From: a virus
Direction: 5' to 3' (one strand)
Length of the DNA stretch: 64,000 nucleotides
Virus record (IMG/VR): IMGVR_UViG_3300046171_000231
Coordinates: 62,001-126,000 of that record
Positions 1 to 9,132 of this stretch are shown here, one piece after another (within the stretch, counting starts at the first letter, position 1; the number at the start of each line of letters is the position of its first letter). The notes beneath the pieces were generated by a model, which was given only the letters and a program-made list of their open reading frames with translations, ran no database searches and was not told the DNA's origin. The position numbers and the translations under genes are program-made.

Positions 1-4
1 TCTC

Positions 5-301
5 CTATACGATTACCCAAGTACCGTCAAGGGTCATCACTGTGTTAAGTGATACAGGTCCTGCATTCAATGCATTTACACCAGTAGTTATATAATAACC
101 ACCCGAACGACTTAAATTATTACTGAATAATAATGAACCATCACCAATATACAAACCGACTAATGAACTTGCAGCACCGACTAAAGTGGTGTTCAATTCT
201 AAATCGTTGGTTGCAATACCGACTGTTCCTTTATTATCTACAACAAGTCCATCTCCTGTGGAGTTAAGGTGTTGTACTTTGTTTACTTTTAATGTGCTCA
301 T
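5..301 (-). CDS. Short fibre-like structural protein
   Basis: A complete 98-residue reading frame. It begins MSTLKVNKVQ, the same N-terminal style (short beta segment, 'KVNKI/V') found on the longer fibre genes of this cluster, and ends in a G/T/V-rich segment ('LNAGPVSLNTVMTLDGTW'). The same ending type ('AGPI/VxxN') closes the genes at 1613-2725 and 9129-10472. It looks like a stand-alone fibre tip or a minimal fibre. The start follows the stop of the gene upstream by two bases (taatcATG), so translation is probably coupled. The virion role is inferred from neighbours. Confidence 0.6.
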   Translation of the reverse strand: MSTLKVNKVQHLNSTGDGLVVDNKGTVGIATNDLELNTTLVGAASSLVGLYIGDGSLLFSNNLSRSGGYYITTGVNALNAGPVSLNTVMTLDGTWVIV

Positions 302-303
302 GA

Positions 304-982
304 TTAACTTGTGCTGTATGCAGTAAAACTGTAACGACCAGTTGCAAAATTAACTCCTGCCCATCCATAAAATCTAATGGTAGTTAGATTATTTCCAGAT
401 AAGTCCAAAGCACACATTGCTTTTAAGTAACCTGTTTGAGTGCGTCTATGTGAATCTATCTGAACTATCCAGTAGTTAGTAGCAGAAGAAGACTCAAAAG
501 AAGCAAATACTTCTCCTGTGTCACTGGAGGCATTTAAATTATAATATCCAAATCGTATTTCATTCTGAGCAGTTTGATATCTTCCTGCAGTACTACCCCC
601 ATATGAAACTTCAGTAAAATTATATTTACCACCAGAGGTAATCATTCCAGCAGTTGTTCCTACCTGAAAAGAAGGAGTTCCACTGGCACTCATTGATATA
701 TTATGTCCAACAAAATCAACTTTATAACAATTAGCTGGTAATGTAAAGTCATAAGAACTACCACCACTAATATCAGCATTAACGGATCTTGTTACTATTA
801 AATTACCTTGCGTATTTGAAACTGAGGCAAAACTAAGTGCACCACTGCCATCCGTGACCATAGCTTGCCCAGAAGCTCCCGTCGGCACCAGGTAACTTGA
901 AAGTTTTACTTGCAGCTAAAGTATCAGGTGTTGTTAACTTGACCTTATTACCATTTGAATGTGTAAGATTTAGTTCGCTCAT
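304..982 (-). CDS. Tail-fibre tip protein (one frameshift)
   Basis: Reconstructed 225-residue protein. The start at 982 (MSELNLTHSNG) overlaps the upstream stop as ATGA. The frame runs through 'TFKLPGADGS', shifts by one base near 873-874, and continues 'SGQAMVTDGSGALSF', a phage-fibre signature. Removing one T of a TT pair (minus strand) restores the frame. The last ~165 residues ('SYDFTLPANCYKVDFVGHNIS' to 'FTAYSTS') are clearly homologous to the C-terminus of the gene at 20317-21898, so this is a duplicated distal domain, probably receptor-binding or a globular tip. Confidence 0.7.
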
Positions 983-1590
983 CCTTTAACCTCCATGGCT
1001 GTAATGTAACTTATATGACTGTTATCATTATCCCCATTTTCATTACCGTTTTGTTGACGATTTAAAGCTATAGAAGTGTTAGTAGCCATCGCAGTAATTT
1101 TATAAGTATGCGAACTTGTATCACCAGCCGTTTCCATATAAAAAACTGGAGTAGTTTGAGTATCCCAAGCACTTCTACCACAAGAAAGTCCAGATGTAGA
1201 CCTTGTAGCACTACCTACGGATTGACCAATAGCACCTGAAAGAACACTACCATCTTTATAAAGAAATACATGAACGTCACCTCCACTACCTTCTCCAATA
1301 CTAATAGTACCCATTATAAGTATTTTATTACTAGCACTAGATGCTTGTATAGCTACTTCTGGTCCACTAGTAAATTGATCGGCAAGTTTTTGTTCTTGAC
1401 TGTTTTCTATACCGCCTTGTACTTGAATTATTGAACCAGAGGGCAATGCAGAAGACGTTATCGCACCACTTGATAACTTTGCACTTGTTACTGCATTTGA
1501 TGCTAATGTATCTGCATCCACAGATCCATCTGGCAGTCCACCGACTGCTAATCCTGTTATACTTCCGTCTCCGTTAATAGTTACTGGCAT
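979..1590 (-). CDS. Tail-fibre protein
   Basis: An intact 203-residue protein. The N-terminus MPVTINGDGSITGLAVGGLP and the segment 'DADTLASNAVTSAKLSSGAI' are typical of phage fibre collagen-like or triple-beta shafts. The C-terminal half ('NKILIMGTISIGEGSGGDVH' to 'ISYITAMEV') resembles a compact beta-sandwich tip. The stop overlaps the next start as ATGA. Function as an adhesin is inferred from sequence style and location. Confidence 0.65.
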   Translation of the reverse strand: MPVTINGDGSITGLAVGGLPDGSVDADTLASNAVTSAKLSSGAITSSALPSGSIIQVQGGIENSQEQKLADQFTSGPEVAIQASSASNKILIMGTISIGEGSGGDVHVFLYKDGSVLSGAIGQSVGSATRSTSGLSCGRSAWDTQTTPVFYMETAGDTSSHTYKITAMATNTSIALNRQQNGNENGDNDNSHISYITAMEVKG

Positions 1591-1612
1591 AAGATTATTT
1601 CCTCATCAATAT

Positions 1613-2725
1613 TTATACGATAGTCCAAGAACATCCTGATGGAACAGTGACTGCAATTCCAGCATTAATTGCAATTGGTCCTGCACTCATCGCATTCTTT
1701 GTTGAAGTAACTTGATAGTTGACTGCCACTGCCTTATCATTTTCAAAGAAGACCGTGTTTGTTGATGCACCACCAACAGGAGCACCAGCAGGTAGATTTG
1801 ATAAACTTGAACCATCACCACTGAAAGATGTTGCAGTTAATATTCCAGTTACGACAGCTCCCGTTTGTGTGGTTTCAAATTTCTTGGCATTATCCCAGTA
1901 CAATTCTACACCACTGTCAGGTAATACTTTTAATCCAACATCGGTATCTTTGGGCTTTATAATTATAGGTACTGCACCATTACTCTGTAAAATATTCTCA
2001 TAAGGTGTGCCATCGTGATAAATTTTAAAGTCTAAAAAATTACCACAATAAATTTTATTTTCATCAGCAGTATAAGAACTATCTGCCATCTTTATATTGT
2101 GCGTATTTGACTCTAAATCACCGCCTAGCTGTGGTGAAGTATCAGAGACTAAATCCGTATCAATACCAGTTAAATTAGCACCACTACCAGAAAAACTTGA
2201 TGCAGTTACAATACCTGCAAAATTTGCACCACCAGTAATACTAAGAGTTGCTCCGATACCTATGGCAGCTGAAGGATTACCAACCTCGAATCTACCATTA
2301 TGTGTTCGTGCTACTTTTGAACCTGCACTATACAATATGACACAATCTACTGTTGTTTCTAATCTCTCAGCACTATATGGTCCTCCTGTTATAAAGAAAG
2401 AACTAGTTGTTCCAACACCAATTTCTAAATCACCAGCAGAACTTTTTATTCTGGTAGGATGTGTATCTAAACATATTTCACCAGAGAATGTTGATACTCC
2501 AGCAACACTTAAATTATCTAAGTTTGTATGACCATCTACATCTATATCCCCATTGATATCTAATGGACTGGCGAATGTTGAAACACCAGCAATGTTCAGT
2601 GCATTTAATCCACTTATCTCTGTACAAGTTACAATTCCAGATACAATGATACCTGTGTCTGTGTACTCAACAGTACTCAGACCCGCACGGTTTGCAATTT
2701 TATTAACTCGTATCTCGGATGACAT
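1613..2725 (-). CDS. Tail-fibre protein with shared modules
   Basis: An intact 370-residue protein starting MSSEIRVNKIANRAG, the N-terminal signature (S-x-I-R-x-N-x-I) also seen in the genes at 2920 and 5056. It carries the recurring modules 'DVDGHTNLDNLSVAGVSTF' and 'TASSFSGSGANLTGID'. A ~75-residue block ('THPTRIKSSAGDLEIGVG' to 'ARTHNGRFEVGNP') is nearly repeated in the giant gene at 23825-28176. A late promoter box lies at 2741-2748, 15 bases before the ATG. Confidence 0.75.
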   Translation of the reverse strand: MSSEIRVNKIANRAGLSTVEYTDTGIIVSGIVTCTEISGLNALNIAGVSTFASPLDINGDIDVDGHTNLDNLSVAGVSTFSGEICLDTHPTRIKSSAGDLEIGVGTTSSFFITGGPYSAERLETTVDCVILYSAGSKVARTHNGRFEVGNPSAAIGIGATLSITGGANFAGIVTASSFSGSGANLTGIDTDLVSDTSPQLGGDLESNTHNIKMADSSYTADENKIYCGNFLDFKIYHDGTPYENILQSNGAVPIIIKPKDTDVGLKVLPDSGVELYWDNAKKFETTQTGAVVTGILTATSFSGDGSSLSNLPAGAPVGGASTNTVFFENDKAVAVNYQVTSTKNAMSAGPIAINAGIAVTVPSGCSWTIV

Positions 2726-2740
2726 TTATATCTTTTTGAT

Positions 2741-2748
2741 TATTTATT
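2741..2748 (-). promoter_or_regulatory. T4-type late promoter box
   Basis: The minus strand reads AATAAATA followed by ATCAAAAA, directly ahead of the fibre gene starting at 2725. It matches the cyanophage NATAAATA late-promoter consensus. Confidence 0.6.
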
Positions 2749-2761
2749 AATTAACTATAAG

Positions 2762-2923
2762 TTAATCTGCCTCTGCTGGTGTATTTCCAGCAGCGACCCA
2801 TTCAAGATATTCTTGATAGAATCTATTATCTGGATCTTTAGGTATTATCATACCTTTTTCAGCAAGGATGTAATTTGTTTCATTTCCATCCTCATCTTTC
2901 ATTTTTTTGTAAGAATAAGTCAT
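2762..2923 (-). CDS. Small fibre-associated protein (53 aa)
   Basis: A short frame (MTYSYKKMKDEDG to NTPAEAD) that starts within the stop of the upstream fibre gene (ATGA at 2920-2923). The body 'KGMIIPKDPDNRFYQEYLEW' resembles small proteins that follow fibre genes in T4-like cyanophages, possibly assembly factors. It is acidic and has no membrane segment. Function is not established. Confidence 0.6.
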   Translation of the reverse strand: MTYSYKKMKDEDGNETNYILAEKGMIIPKDPDNRFYQEYLEWVAAGNTPAEAD

Positions 2924-4620
2924 AATTCTGCGTCTACTGTGTAAGCTAGGATACCAAAACCATTACCTGATCCAGATGTGCCATAGCTGTCTTCAATGTG
3001 TCTGAGGAAAAAACCTTTGGTTCTTACTTCTGTTGTATTGTTATTCCAGTCAACTTGTTGACTTCCAACTGCAACCTGTTCTATGTGAATATCACCTTGA
3101 TTAGTTGACCCATAAATTGTAAGAGTCGGAGACGCTCTCATTTCAACCTCAAATCTTTCAGTGAAATCATAGTAAGAGTTATGTTTACTAAAACTATGTA
3201 CACCGTCACCAGCGTACCAAGAAGATACTGCTAATGTATAATTAGTTCCACGGTTTGAATCTGTTGAACGTTGGTAATAGCGTTTGCATTTAAGTAAAGT
3301 TGTGCTTATGTCTTCATGTTTAAAGTCACTCGCTGTGCCAGTAGTGGTTGGTTCTAATTGTACTCCTGTTAACATCCATTCATTTGATGTTGAGTCTGTA
3401 AAATTAACTTGTCCAGTTGCACTTGAAGGATCTGTTGAACCTCTCCAAGCAGTATTTAAAGTTCCACCTTGTACTGCTGAACCAGCAACTAACCAGAATT
3501 GAATTTCTAAGGAACTACCATTATCAAATCCAAATTCACCAGTCGTATCAGCAGGAAAATCTATTGTATATCTGTTCCAATTAGTATTTGATACTGTATA
3601 AGAACCAGAGACATCTCTGTTATTATCACGATCATGTAATTCAACAATATATGTTCCACTTTTATTACATTTTACATAAAAAGATAAAGTGAATCTTTTA
3701 GCACCGCTTGTTCCTTTTGCAAACGGAGCTAAATTAAATCCCTCAATTTTATGAAACAATTTTACTTCTTCATTACTTGCGATTGAAGTATCTGCTGTTG
3801 TACAGTTTACTCTATAACTTTGATGAAAACCATCAGGTGAATCTCCTGAGTGTCTAATTCTAAATGCTGCTGAACTATTTTGATAATAAAAGTACCATCT
3901 GTCTAAATGATAACCAGAAGAAGTTACACTAGTAAAATCAGTAGCTCTTTGTGAGACAAGCATTTCACCATTTATTATCGCATTATATGAGGCTGCAGCA
4001 CTAATACCAGTTAAGTTTGCACCACTACCACTGAAACTTGTTGCTGTTACAATACCAGATGAATTAATACCTTTTCCAGTGGCCATTTTTATGTCGCCAG
4101 TGGTATTTACAGTTCCAGCATTACTAACTCCAAAAGTTCTAGTATCTGAGTTATTCGTTATTAATAATATATCTTCATCATCAATACCTCCACCTCTACC
4201 ACTTGCCCTCAATTTTAAAACAGCACCTTGAGTTGCAGCACCAGAGGTGTTAATAAATTCAACAATAGGAGAAGCACTATTTCCTGTGAGACTTAATTTT
4301 GTTCCATTATAAGTTAAATTTGCTTCACCATTTAAGTTAACACCACTACCACCAGTGATTACTCTGTTGTCGGCATTGTTTGCTATGGTTACTTGTGTTG
4401 GCAATGAAGTTAAGTTGGCACCACTTCCTACAAAACTTGTTGCAGTCACAACACCAGCGATGCTTACATTATCTGCATTTAAATGTCCGTCTACATCTAA
4501 ATCACCATTTAAATCTAATGTAGTGACTGTGGTAACTCCAGATACAATAAGACCCTTCTCAACGGTAGGTGATCCATCCGCTAATTGATTAGTTATTTTA
4601 TTGGCTCTTATTCTGGACAT
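2920..4620 (-). CDS. Tail-fibre protein with carbohydrate-binding-like C-terminus
   Basis: An intact 566-residue fibre. The N-terminus MSRIRANKITNQLADG matches the gene at 5056. The shaft contains 'DVDGHLNADNVSIAGVVTAT' and 'TATSFSGSGANLTGI' modules. From about residue 215 it switches to 'YNAIINGEMLVSQRATDF' and 'YHLDRWYFYYQN', a globular beta-sandwich domain whose counterpart ('IINGAMQVCQR', 'YHTDRFK') is in the gene at 13587-15713. Such domains in phage fibres are usually jelly-roll or carbohydrate-binding folds; this is an inference. A late promoter box lies at 4634-4641. Confidence 0.75.
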   Translation of the reverse strand: MSRIRANKITNQLADGSPTVEKGLIVSGVTTVTTLDLNGDLDVDGHLNADNVSIAGVVTATSFVGSGANLTSLPTQVTIANNADNRVITGGSGVNLNGEANLTYNGTKLSLTGNSASPIVEFINTSGAATQGAVLKLRASGRGGGIDDEDILLITNNSDTRTFGVSNAGTVNTTGDIKMATGKGINSSGIVTATSFSGSGANLTGISAAASYNAIINGEMLVSQRATDFTSVTSSGYHLDRWYFYYQNSSAAFRIRHSGDSPDGFHQSYRVNCTTADTSIASNEEVKLFHKIEGFNLAPFAKGTSGAKRFTLSFYVKCNKSGTYIVELHDRDNNRDVSGSYTVSNTNWNRYTIDFPADTTGEFGFDNGSSLEIQFWLVAGSAVQGGTLNTAWRGSTDPSSATGQVNFTDSTSNEWMLTGVQLEPTTTGTASDFKHEDISTTLLKCKRYYQRSTDSNRGTNYTLAVSSWYAGDGVHSFSKHNSYYDFTERFEVEMRASPTLTIYGSTNQGDIHIEQVAVGSQQVDWNNNTTEVRTKGFFLRHIEDSYGTSGSGNGFGILAYTVDAEL

Positions 4621-4633
4621 ATTGCTTTTTGAT

Positions 4634-4641
4634 TATTTATG
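4634..4641 (-). promoter_or_regulatory. T4-type late promoter box
   Basis: The minus strand reads CATAAATA followed by ATCAAAAAGCAAT and then the ATG at 4620. The predicted leader is only about 8 bases and has no Shine-Dalgarno. Confidence 0.6.
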
Positions 4642-5053
4642 ATGGTTCAGTTGGCCAAGTAACTGATGAATCATCAAGATAACCTTGTTCATTTAAACTT
4701 GGATTTGCACTTGATGGAAGATCTCTAAGTGCTTGACGATATGTTTCATATGATGTTTTAATTCCAACAGGAACATCACCTAATTGAGACCAATCAGTTT
4801 CAGTAAGTTTAATATTTCTTACCACTCTTAATTCATTCATCGGAAATTTTGTTTGCAAGTCATCATACTTTGCCTTGAAAGTTGCCCAGTCTTTAGATGG
4901 TGTACTAAGAATTGATTCATTAGTATCTGTTGTAATTCCAACAACCTCTTGACATTTTGATAAGTAAGTAGATTCATCTACAATACCTTCATCAAATCTA
5001 AATTGTGTGATGCCAATACCTATAAGTGTTTGTTGTATTATGTGTTCGTACAT
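4637..5053 (-). CDS. Putative tail-fibre assembly chaperone
   Basis: A 138-residue protein. I place the start at 5053 (MYEHIIQQTL), just after the upstream stop. The C-terminal 'VVRNIKLTETDWSQLGD' and 'YETYRQALRDLP' match the widespread phage tail-assembly chaperone type, in which an R-N-x-x-L-x-x-T-D-W segment is followed by a Y-R-Q-A-L-R-D motif. It lies between two fibre genes, which fits a dedicated folding or attachment factor. It has no signal peptide or membrane segment. Confidence 0.7.
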   Translation of the reverse strand: MYEHIIQQTLIGIGITQFRFDEGIVDESTYLSKCQEVVGITTDTNESILSTPSKDWATFKAKYDDLQTKFPMNELRVVRNIKLTETDWSQLGDVPVGIKTSYETYRQALRDLPSSANPSLNEQGYLDDSSVTWPTEPS

Positions 5054-5055
5054 GA

Positions 5056-6756
5056 TTAACCTTTCTCGTATTCCCAAACTTGGAGTATGTTTTGACTATG
5101 ATGATACCATTGTAAACCCACACTTGTAAAGTCCACTAGACCTTGAGTTTTCAAACTAATTGAAGTTCCAGCACATTCAAAACTACCCATCAGGTGAACT
5201 GTACGATGATGTCTCGATAGTCCACTACCTCCAGTATAGCTTCGACCATCCATATTACCCATAATACGCTCGTTTGCAATCACAGTAGTCCAACTTCCAC
5301 CACCTTCTTGTTTTTGAATTCTCCACATCGCATCACCATTGCTATTAGCATCAGAACCCTGCCAACATTGTGATTGATGGTGTATCACAATCAGATTACC
5401 TGCTTTTTTAGGAGTATAACTTGACAGTATTGTCCTTAGATCAGTATAGGAATTAGAAGTAATGCTTACACCAGTAAAGGTAGCATACGTAGAATAATTT
5501 ACAAGTGGATAGAAATGGTTTCCACTTGTATATAGTTTACCATCAGATCCGATGCGAAATCTTTCTGTTGTTGTTCCACTTGAAGGTGAAGTATAAAATG
5601 CAAGATCTCCAATTGAATCAGTGGATGTACGATGATGTAATATTGCTGCACCCACATGAGTATCATCTGAAGTATTCGCAAATGCAATACCAATTTTTGA
5701 AGTGTTGCTATTTGTTTGTGATCTAATTACAAGATGATAATTATTTTTATCTGATACATCACTTTCTGCTGTGAGATCCTTATCAAGCAATAATAAACCA
5801 GTGCTAGTTTCTACAGTTCCGATGGAAATTTTTCCATCTGGATTAATACGCATCTTTGGCACTTTGCCATTCAAGTTATCGGTATTACCACCACTAGTTC
5901 CTCCAACATCCGTAAGGAAATCTATTTTATTTTGACCATTACCTGCATCAGTACCAATAACTAGTCTATCACCGCCAGCTTCATATCCAAATAAAGCAAG
6001 ACCACTTCCGTGACTATGTGCTATGAATAATGCATCACCATTATTACTACCACCATCAGCAGCAACTCCAATATAATTAGAAATTGAATCAAGGAAGTTT
6101 AAAGGAAAACTATTATCTCCAGCTTCTATATTACCGCCCTTAATATGTAAATCACCAGCAGTATCAAGTCGCATTTTTTCGGCACTAACAGCATTAGTAC
6201 CACCACCAATATGGAAAGATAAATCTTTATTAAGTCCTGTTCCAATAGAAGTTAAGTTTGATTTGTGTTGTATATTAAAATCAGCATTGACATTATTTGT
6301 CGTATTTAAAGCTACTCTATAAGCTGAAGAATTATCTTCTACACCTATTTCAACAGTTCTTTCAGTACCAACAATATCAACATCATAAACTGAGGAGGTA
6401 GTACCTTTTAATATTGTACCATTTGCAGTAATTTGCCCACTAAAAGTATGAATTCCAGTATGAATCGCACCAGATGCTTGTGCCTGAATCTTTACGTTAC
6501 CACCAGAATCCTTGATTGCAGTTGCATCAATACCAGTTAAGTTTGCACCACTTCCTACAAAACTTGTCGCAGTAACAACACCTGTTACATTAATATTCGT
6601 AGCTTGATGTTGAATAGAAGTTGTAATACCAGTAAGATTTAAATTATTAATACTTCCTGTGACTGTAGTAACTCCAGCTATAACTAATCCATGAGAAACG
6701 GTAGGTGCTCCGTTTGCCATTCTGTTTGTTATAAGATTAGTTCTTATTCTGGACAT
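5056..6756 (-). CDS. Tail-fibre protein
   Basis: An intact 566-residue protein with N-terminus MSRIRTNLITNRMANG. The shaft is rich in G/N/T repeats and contains 'TATSFVGSGANLTGID' and 'DSGGNVKIQAQASGA', the latter repeated in the gene at 11364. A middle region ('RFRIGSDGKLYTSGNHFYP') is the usual register shared by phage fibre shafts. The last ~140 residues ('STYATFTGVSITSNSYTDL' to 'VWEYEKG') form a separate beta-rich head, likely the receptor-binding tip. A late promoter box lies at 6770-6777. Confidence 0.75.
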   Translation of the reverse strand: MSRIRTNLITNRMANGAPTVSHGLVIAGVTTVTGSINNLNLTGITTSIQHQATNINVTGVVTATSFVGSGANLTGIDATAIKDSGGNVKIQAQASGAIHTGIHTFSGQITANGTILKGTTSSVYDVDIVGTERTVEIGVEDNSSAYRVALNTTNNVNADFNIQHKSNLTSIGTGLNKDLSFHIGGGTNAVSAEKMRLDTAGDLHIKGGNIEAGDNSFPLNFLDSISNYIGVAADGGSNNGDALFIAHSHGSGLALFGYEAGGDRLVIGTDAGNGQNKIDFLTDVGGTSGGNTDNLNGKVPKMRINPDGKISIGTVETSTGLLLLDKDLTAESDVSDKNNYHLVIRSQTNSNTSKIGIAFANTSDDTHVGAAILHHRTSTDSIGDLAFYTSPSSGTTTERFRIGSDGKLYTSGNHFYPLVNYSTYATFTGVSITSNSYTDLRTILSSYTPKKAGNLIVIHHQSQCWQGSDANSNGDAMWRIQKQEGGGSWTTVIANERIMGNMDGRSYTGGSGLSRHHRTVHLMGSFECAGTSISLKTQGLVDFTSVGLQWYHHSQNILQVWEYEKG

Positions 6757-6769
6757 ATTGCTTTTTGAT

Positions 6770-6777
6770 TATTTATG
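6770..6777 (-). promoter_or_regulatory. T4-type late promoter box
   Basis: The minus strand reads CATAAATA followed by ATCAAAAAGCAAT and the ATG at 6756. The context is essentially identical to the box at 4634. Confidence 0.6.
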
Positions 6778-6780
6778 ATG

Positions 6781-9117
6781 TTATACTCCGAACCGACCAC
6801 GATCAAGTTCAAAGTGATTCTTGATTTCTGTTGCTGATAATGCACGATTATATATTCTTACAACAGCGATCTTACCATCCCATCTTTCATAGTCATCTCC
6901 TCTTGATGCAATAGCAAATCCAGCCGTACTAACTACTGCTAGAGAACTTCCAGCACTTGCAGAGTTAGCAAATGCACCATTGATATACCACCTATTCACA
7001 TTATTACCACTGTCATACTGCCATACATGATGATGCCAAGTTTTATCAGGGAAATTTTGTCCAGTAATATTACCACTACCAGCACCAACTCCACTATTAT
7101 TATAATGGAACTGACCATCTGGATCAGCAATCATATTAAATTGATTTGGAAATCCACTTCCATATCTTGATACTATCACCTCTCTACCAGCACCGTCATA
7201 CCAAATCCAAGATTCAATTGTCATAGATGGGGTATTTAATACTTCTGCTATATTTGGAGATCCACCTGCTCCTCCTGCAATCTGTACTCTACCTTCGTTT
7301 GACACACAATCTAAGTACCCACCACGTCCTACTCTATAGTTAAATGAACCACCGTTTACAGTCATTGGTGTATTACTACTACTACTTGTCCAATCTGTTG
7401 TTGAATGTGCCAAAGCAGCAGATAAATTAGCTGAGTTTGCTATACCACCATTATCACTATATCCAGTTAATCTTCCAAAGTCACAGTCAAATATTAATCC
7501 ACTTCCACTTCCTTGAGAATATTGATTGATCACTCCCTTAATATTGAATGTTCCTGCTCCTTGAGAATGAGAGGAATCTGTAGTGTTGGTTATAGTACCA
7601 TATTCATTAATTCGCATCGCTTCATATGCGACTGCACCATGTTTTCTTACATCAAATCCTAAACATCCATCATAATCACCATCACCAGTATTTGCTTTAA
7701 ATCCTCTAATACCAGCAAAGATTGCTTGGGATGTTTTTCCTGATGTATGATGTCCTTGGAATACTATTCCACCAGTGGGAGTTGCATTATAATCAGCATT
7801 ATCTTTTAAAAATATTTGACCTTTTGCTGTCCCTTCACCCAAATCAGCAGCATATATTTGTAGAGCACTAGTTGCACTGGTAGTATTAATACCAATTCTA
7901 CCGTTTGAAATGATGCGAAGTCTTTCATATAAACCAGCATAAAATATTTGATCTACACCTGAACCTCCATAATGAACCATATCCTCAGAGGCATCCAACT
8001 GAATATATGCCAATTGACTACCAGCATTATAAAATCTTACACCAGCACCACCAGAAGCACTTTTATCTAAAACAAATTGAGCATTATTATTTGCATTTCC
8101 CTTATTTACCCAAATATACTCATCAGATTGAATGCGAAGTTTCTCATTCCCCTCTGTCGTAAATTTTATATGACCATCAGAACCTGTATCAATAGTTTCG
8201 ACTTCTGTATTTCCTTCAAATATTTTATCAGCAACAATTCCAGTTAATTGTGATCCATCACCACGATATGATGTTGCTGTTATAATTCCAGCATTACCTA
8301 AATGAATATTACTTCCTACACTTACAAAATCATCTACGTCTACACCTGAACGTGCTGTTATGATTCCGATAGAATCTATATTTGTTACATCTTCATATGT
8401 TATTGTGCCACCGATTGATAGTCCACCTGTGATAGTGGTCATTCCAGATATTACAACACCATTCTGAATTGTTGTTGCACCATTTGCTGCTGCGTTTGAT
8501 ATTGAATTAACTCTGATTCTACCTGCACTTGCACCACCACCAAAGGTTCCAAAGTCTGCAAGTCCTAAAACGTCAGGTATTAAATCATCTCCTTCAGCAA
8601 CGATTAAATCAGCACTACCATCAACTTTGATATCTGCATACTGTGTATATGCTTTTGATGCGGATGCAGGAACATCAACAGTCACAGAAGATGGTACACC
8701 AAGAACCTGATTGGTGTAATACATCTTGTTAAGTGGACTTGATGCAGTCGCACTTAATGCAGTTCCTAATCCAGCAGGTAGATTTGTTAAGTCTGATCCA
8801 TCTCCTACAAAACTTGTTGCTGTTATAACACCTGCGTTTCCTAATTTTATATTACTACCTACATCTACAAAATCATCTACATCAGCATATGCTACATTAA
8901 GACCAGCTGAGTGTAAATCAGATGTGCCTGTTTTGAAATTAGATGCTGAAGATATACCAGTTGTATTAACGTGGTTATGAATATGAATATTACCTGCGTG
9001 ATCTAATTTTAAAGCTTCACTTGTATCGTTTATATGCAGCGTAAATTGATTATCAATCCCCGTTGGAGTGGTGATACTCGTGATACCTGATATACTTTTT
9101 TGACTAATCTGTGACAT
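6781..9117 (-). CDS. Tail fibre with C-terminal LamG-like lectin domain
   Basis: An intact 778-residue fibre starting MSQISQKSISGI. It has repeated shaft modules ('DVDDFVSVGSNIHLGNAG', 'GGTITYEDVTNIDSIGII'). The last ~160 residues ('PSMTIESWIWYDGAGREVIV', 'WHHHVWQYDSGNNVNRWYI', 'KIAVVRIYNRALSATEIKNH') are a concanavalin A/LamG-like jelly roll, recognisable from the W-H-H-x-x-x-x-Y and I-Y-N-R-A-L-S-x-x-E-I signatures. Such domains bind carbohydrate, so this fibre is a good candidate for recognising host surface sugar. The sugar specificity cannot be read from sequence. Confidence 0.8.
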   Translation of the reverse strand: MSQISQKSISGITSITTPTGIDNQFTLHINDTSEALKLDHAGNIHIHNHVNTTGISSASNFKTGTSDLHSAGLNVAYADVDDFVDVGSNIKLGNAGVITATSFVGDGSDLTNLPAGLGTALSATASSPLNKMYYTNQVLGVPSSVTVDVPASASKAYTQYADIKVDGSADLIVAEGDDLIPDVLGLADFGTFGGGASAGRIRVNSISNAAANGATTIQNGVVISGMTTITGGLSIGGTITYEDVTNIDSIGIITARSGVDVDDFVSVGSNIHLGNAGIITATSYRGDGSQLTGIVADKIFEGNTEVETIDTGSDGHIKFTTEGNEKLRIQSDEYIWVNKGNANNNAQFVLDKSASGGAGVRFYNAGSQLAYIQLDASEDMVHYGGSGVDQIFYAGLYERLRIISNGRIGINTTSATSALQIYAADLGEGTAKGQIFLKDNADYNATPTGGIVFQGHHTSGKTSQAIFAGIRGFKANTGDGDYDGCLGFDVRKHGAVAYEAMRINEYGTITNTTDSSHSQGAGTFNIKGVINQYSQGSGSGLIFDCDFGRLTGYSDNGGIANSANLSAALAHSTTDWTSSSSNTPMTVNGGSFNYRVGRGGYLDCVSNEGRVQIAGGAGGSPNIAEVLNTPSMTIESWIWYDGAGREVIVSRYGSGFPNQFNMIADPDGQFHYNNSGVGAGSGNITGQNFPDKTWHHHVWQYDSGNNVNRWYINGAFANSASAGSSLAVVSTAGFAIASRGDDYERWDGKIAVVRIYNRALSATEIKNHFELDRGRFGV

Positions 9118-9124
9118 ATTTTTA

Positions 9125-9132
9125 TTTATTAG
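9125..9132 (-). promoter_or_regulatory. T4-type late promoter box
   Basis: The minus strand reads AATAAATA followed by AAAAT and the ATG at 9117. The box overlaps the stop of the gene upstream. Confidence 0.55.
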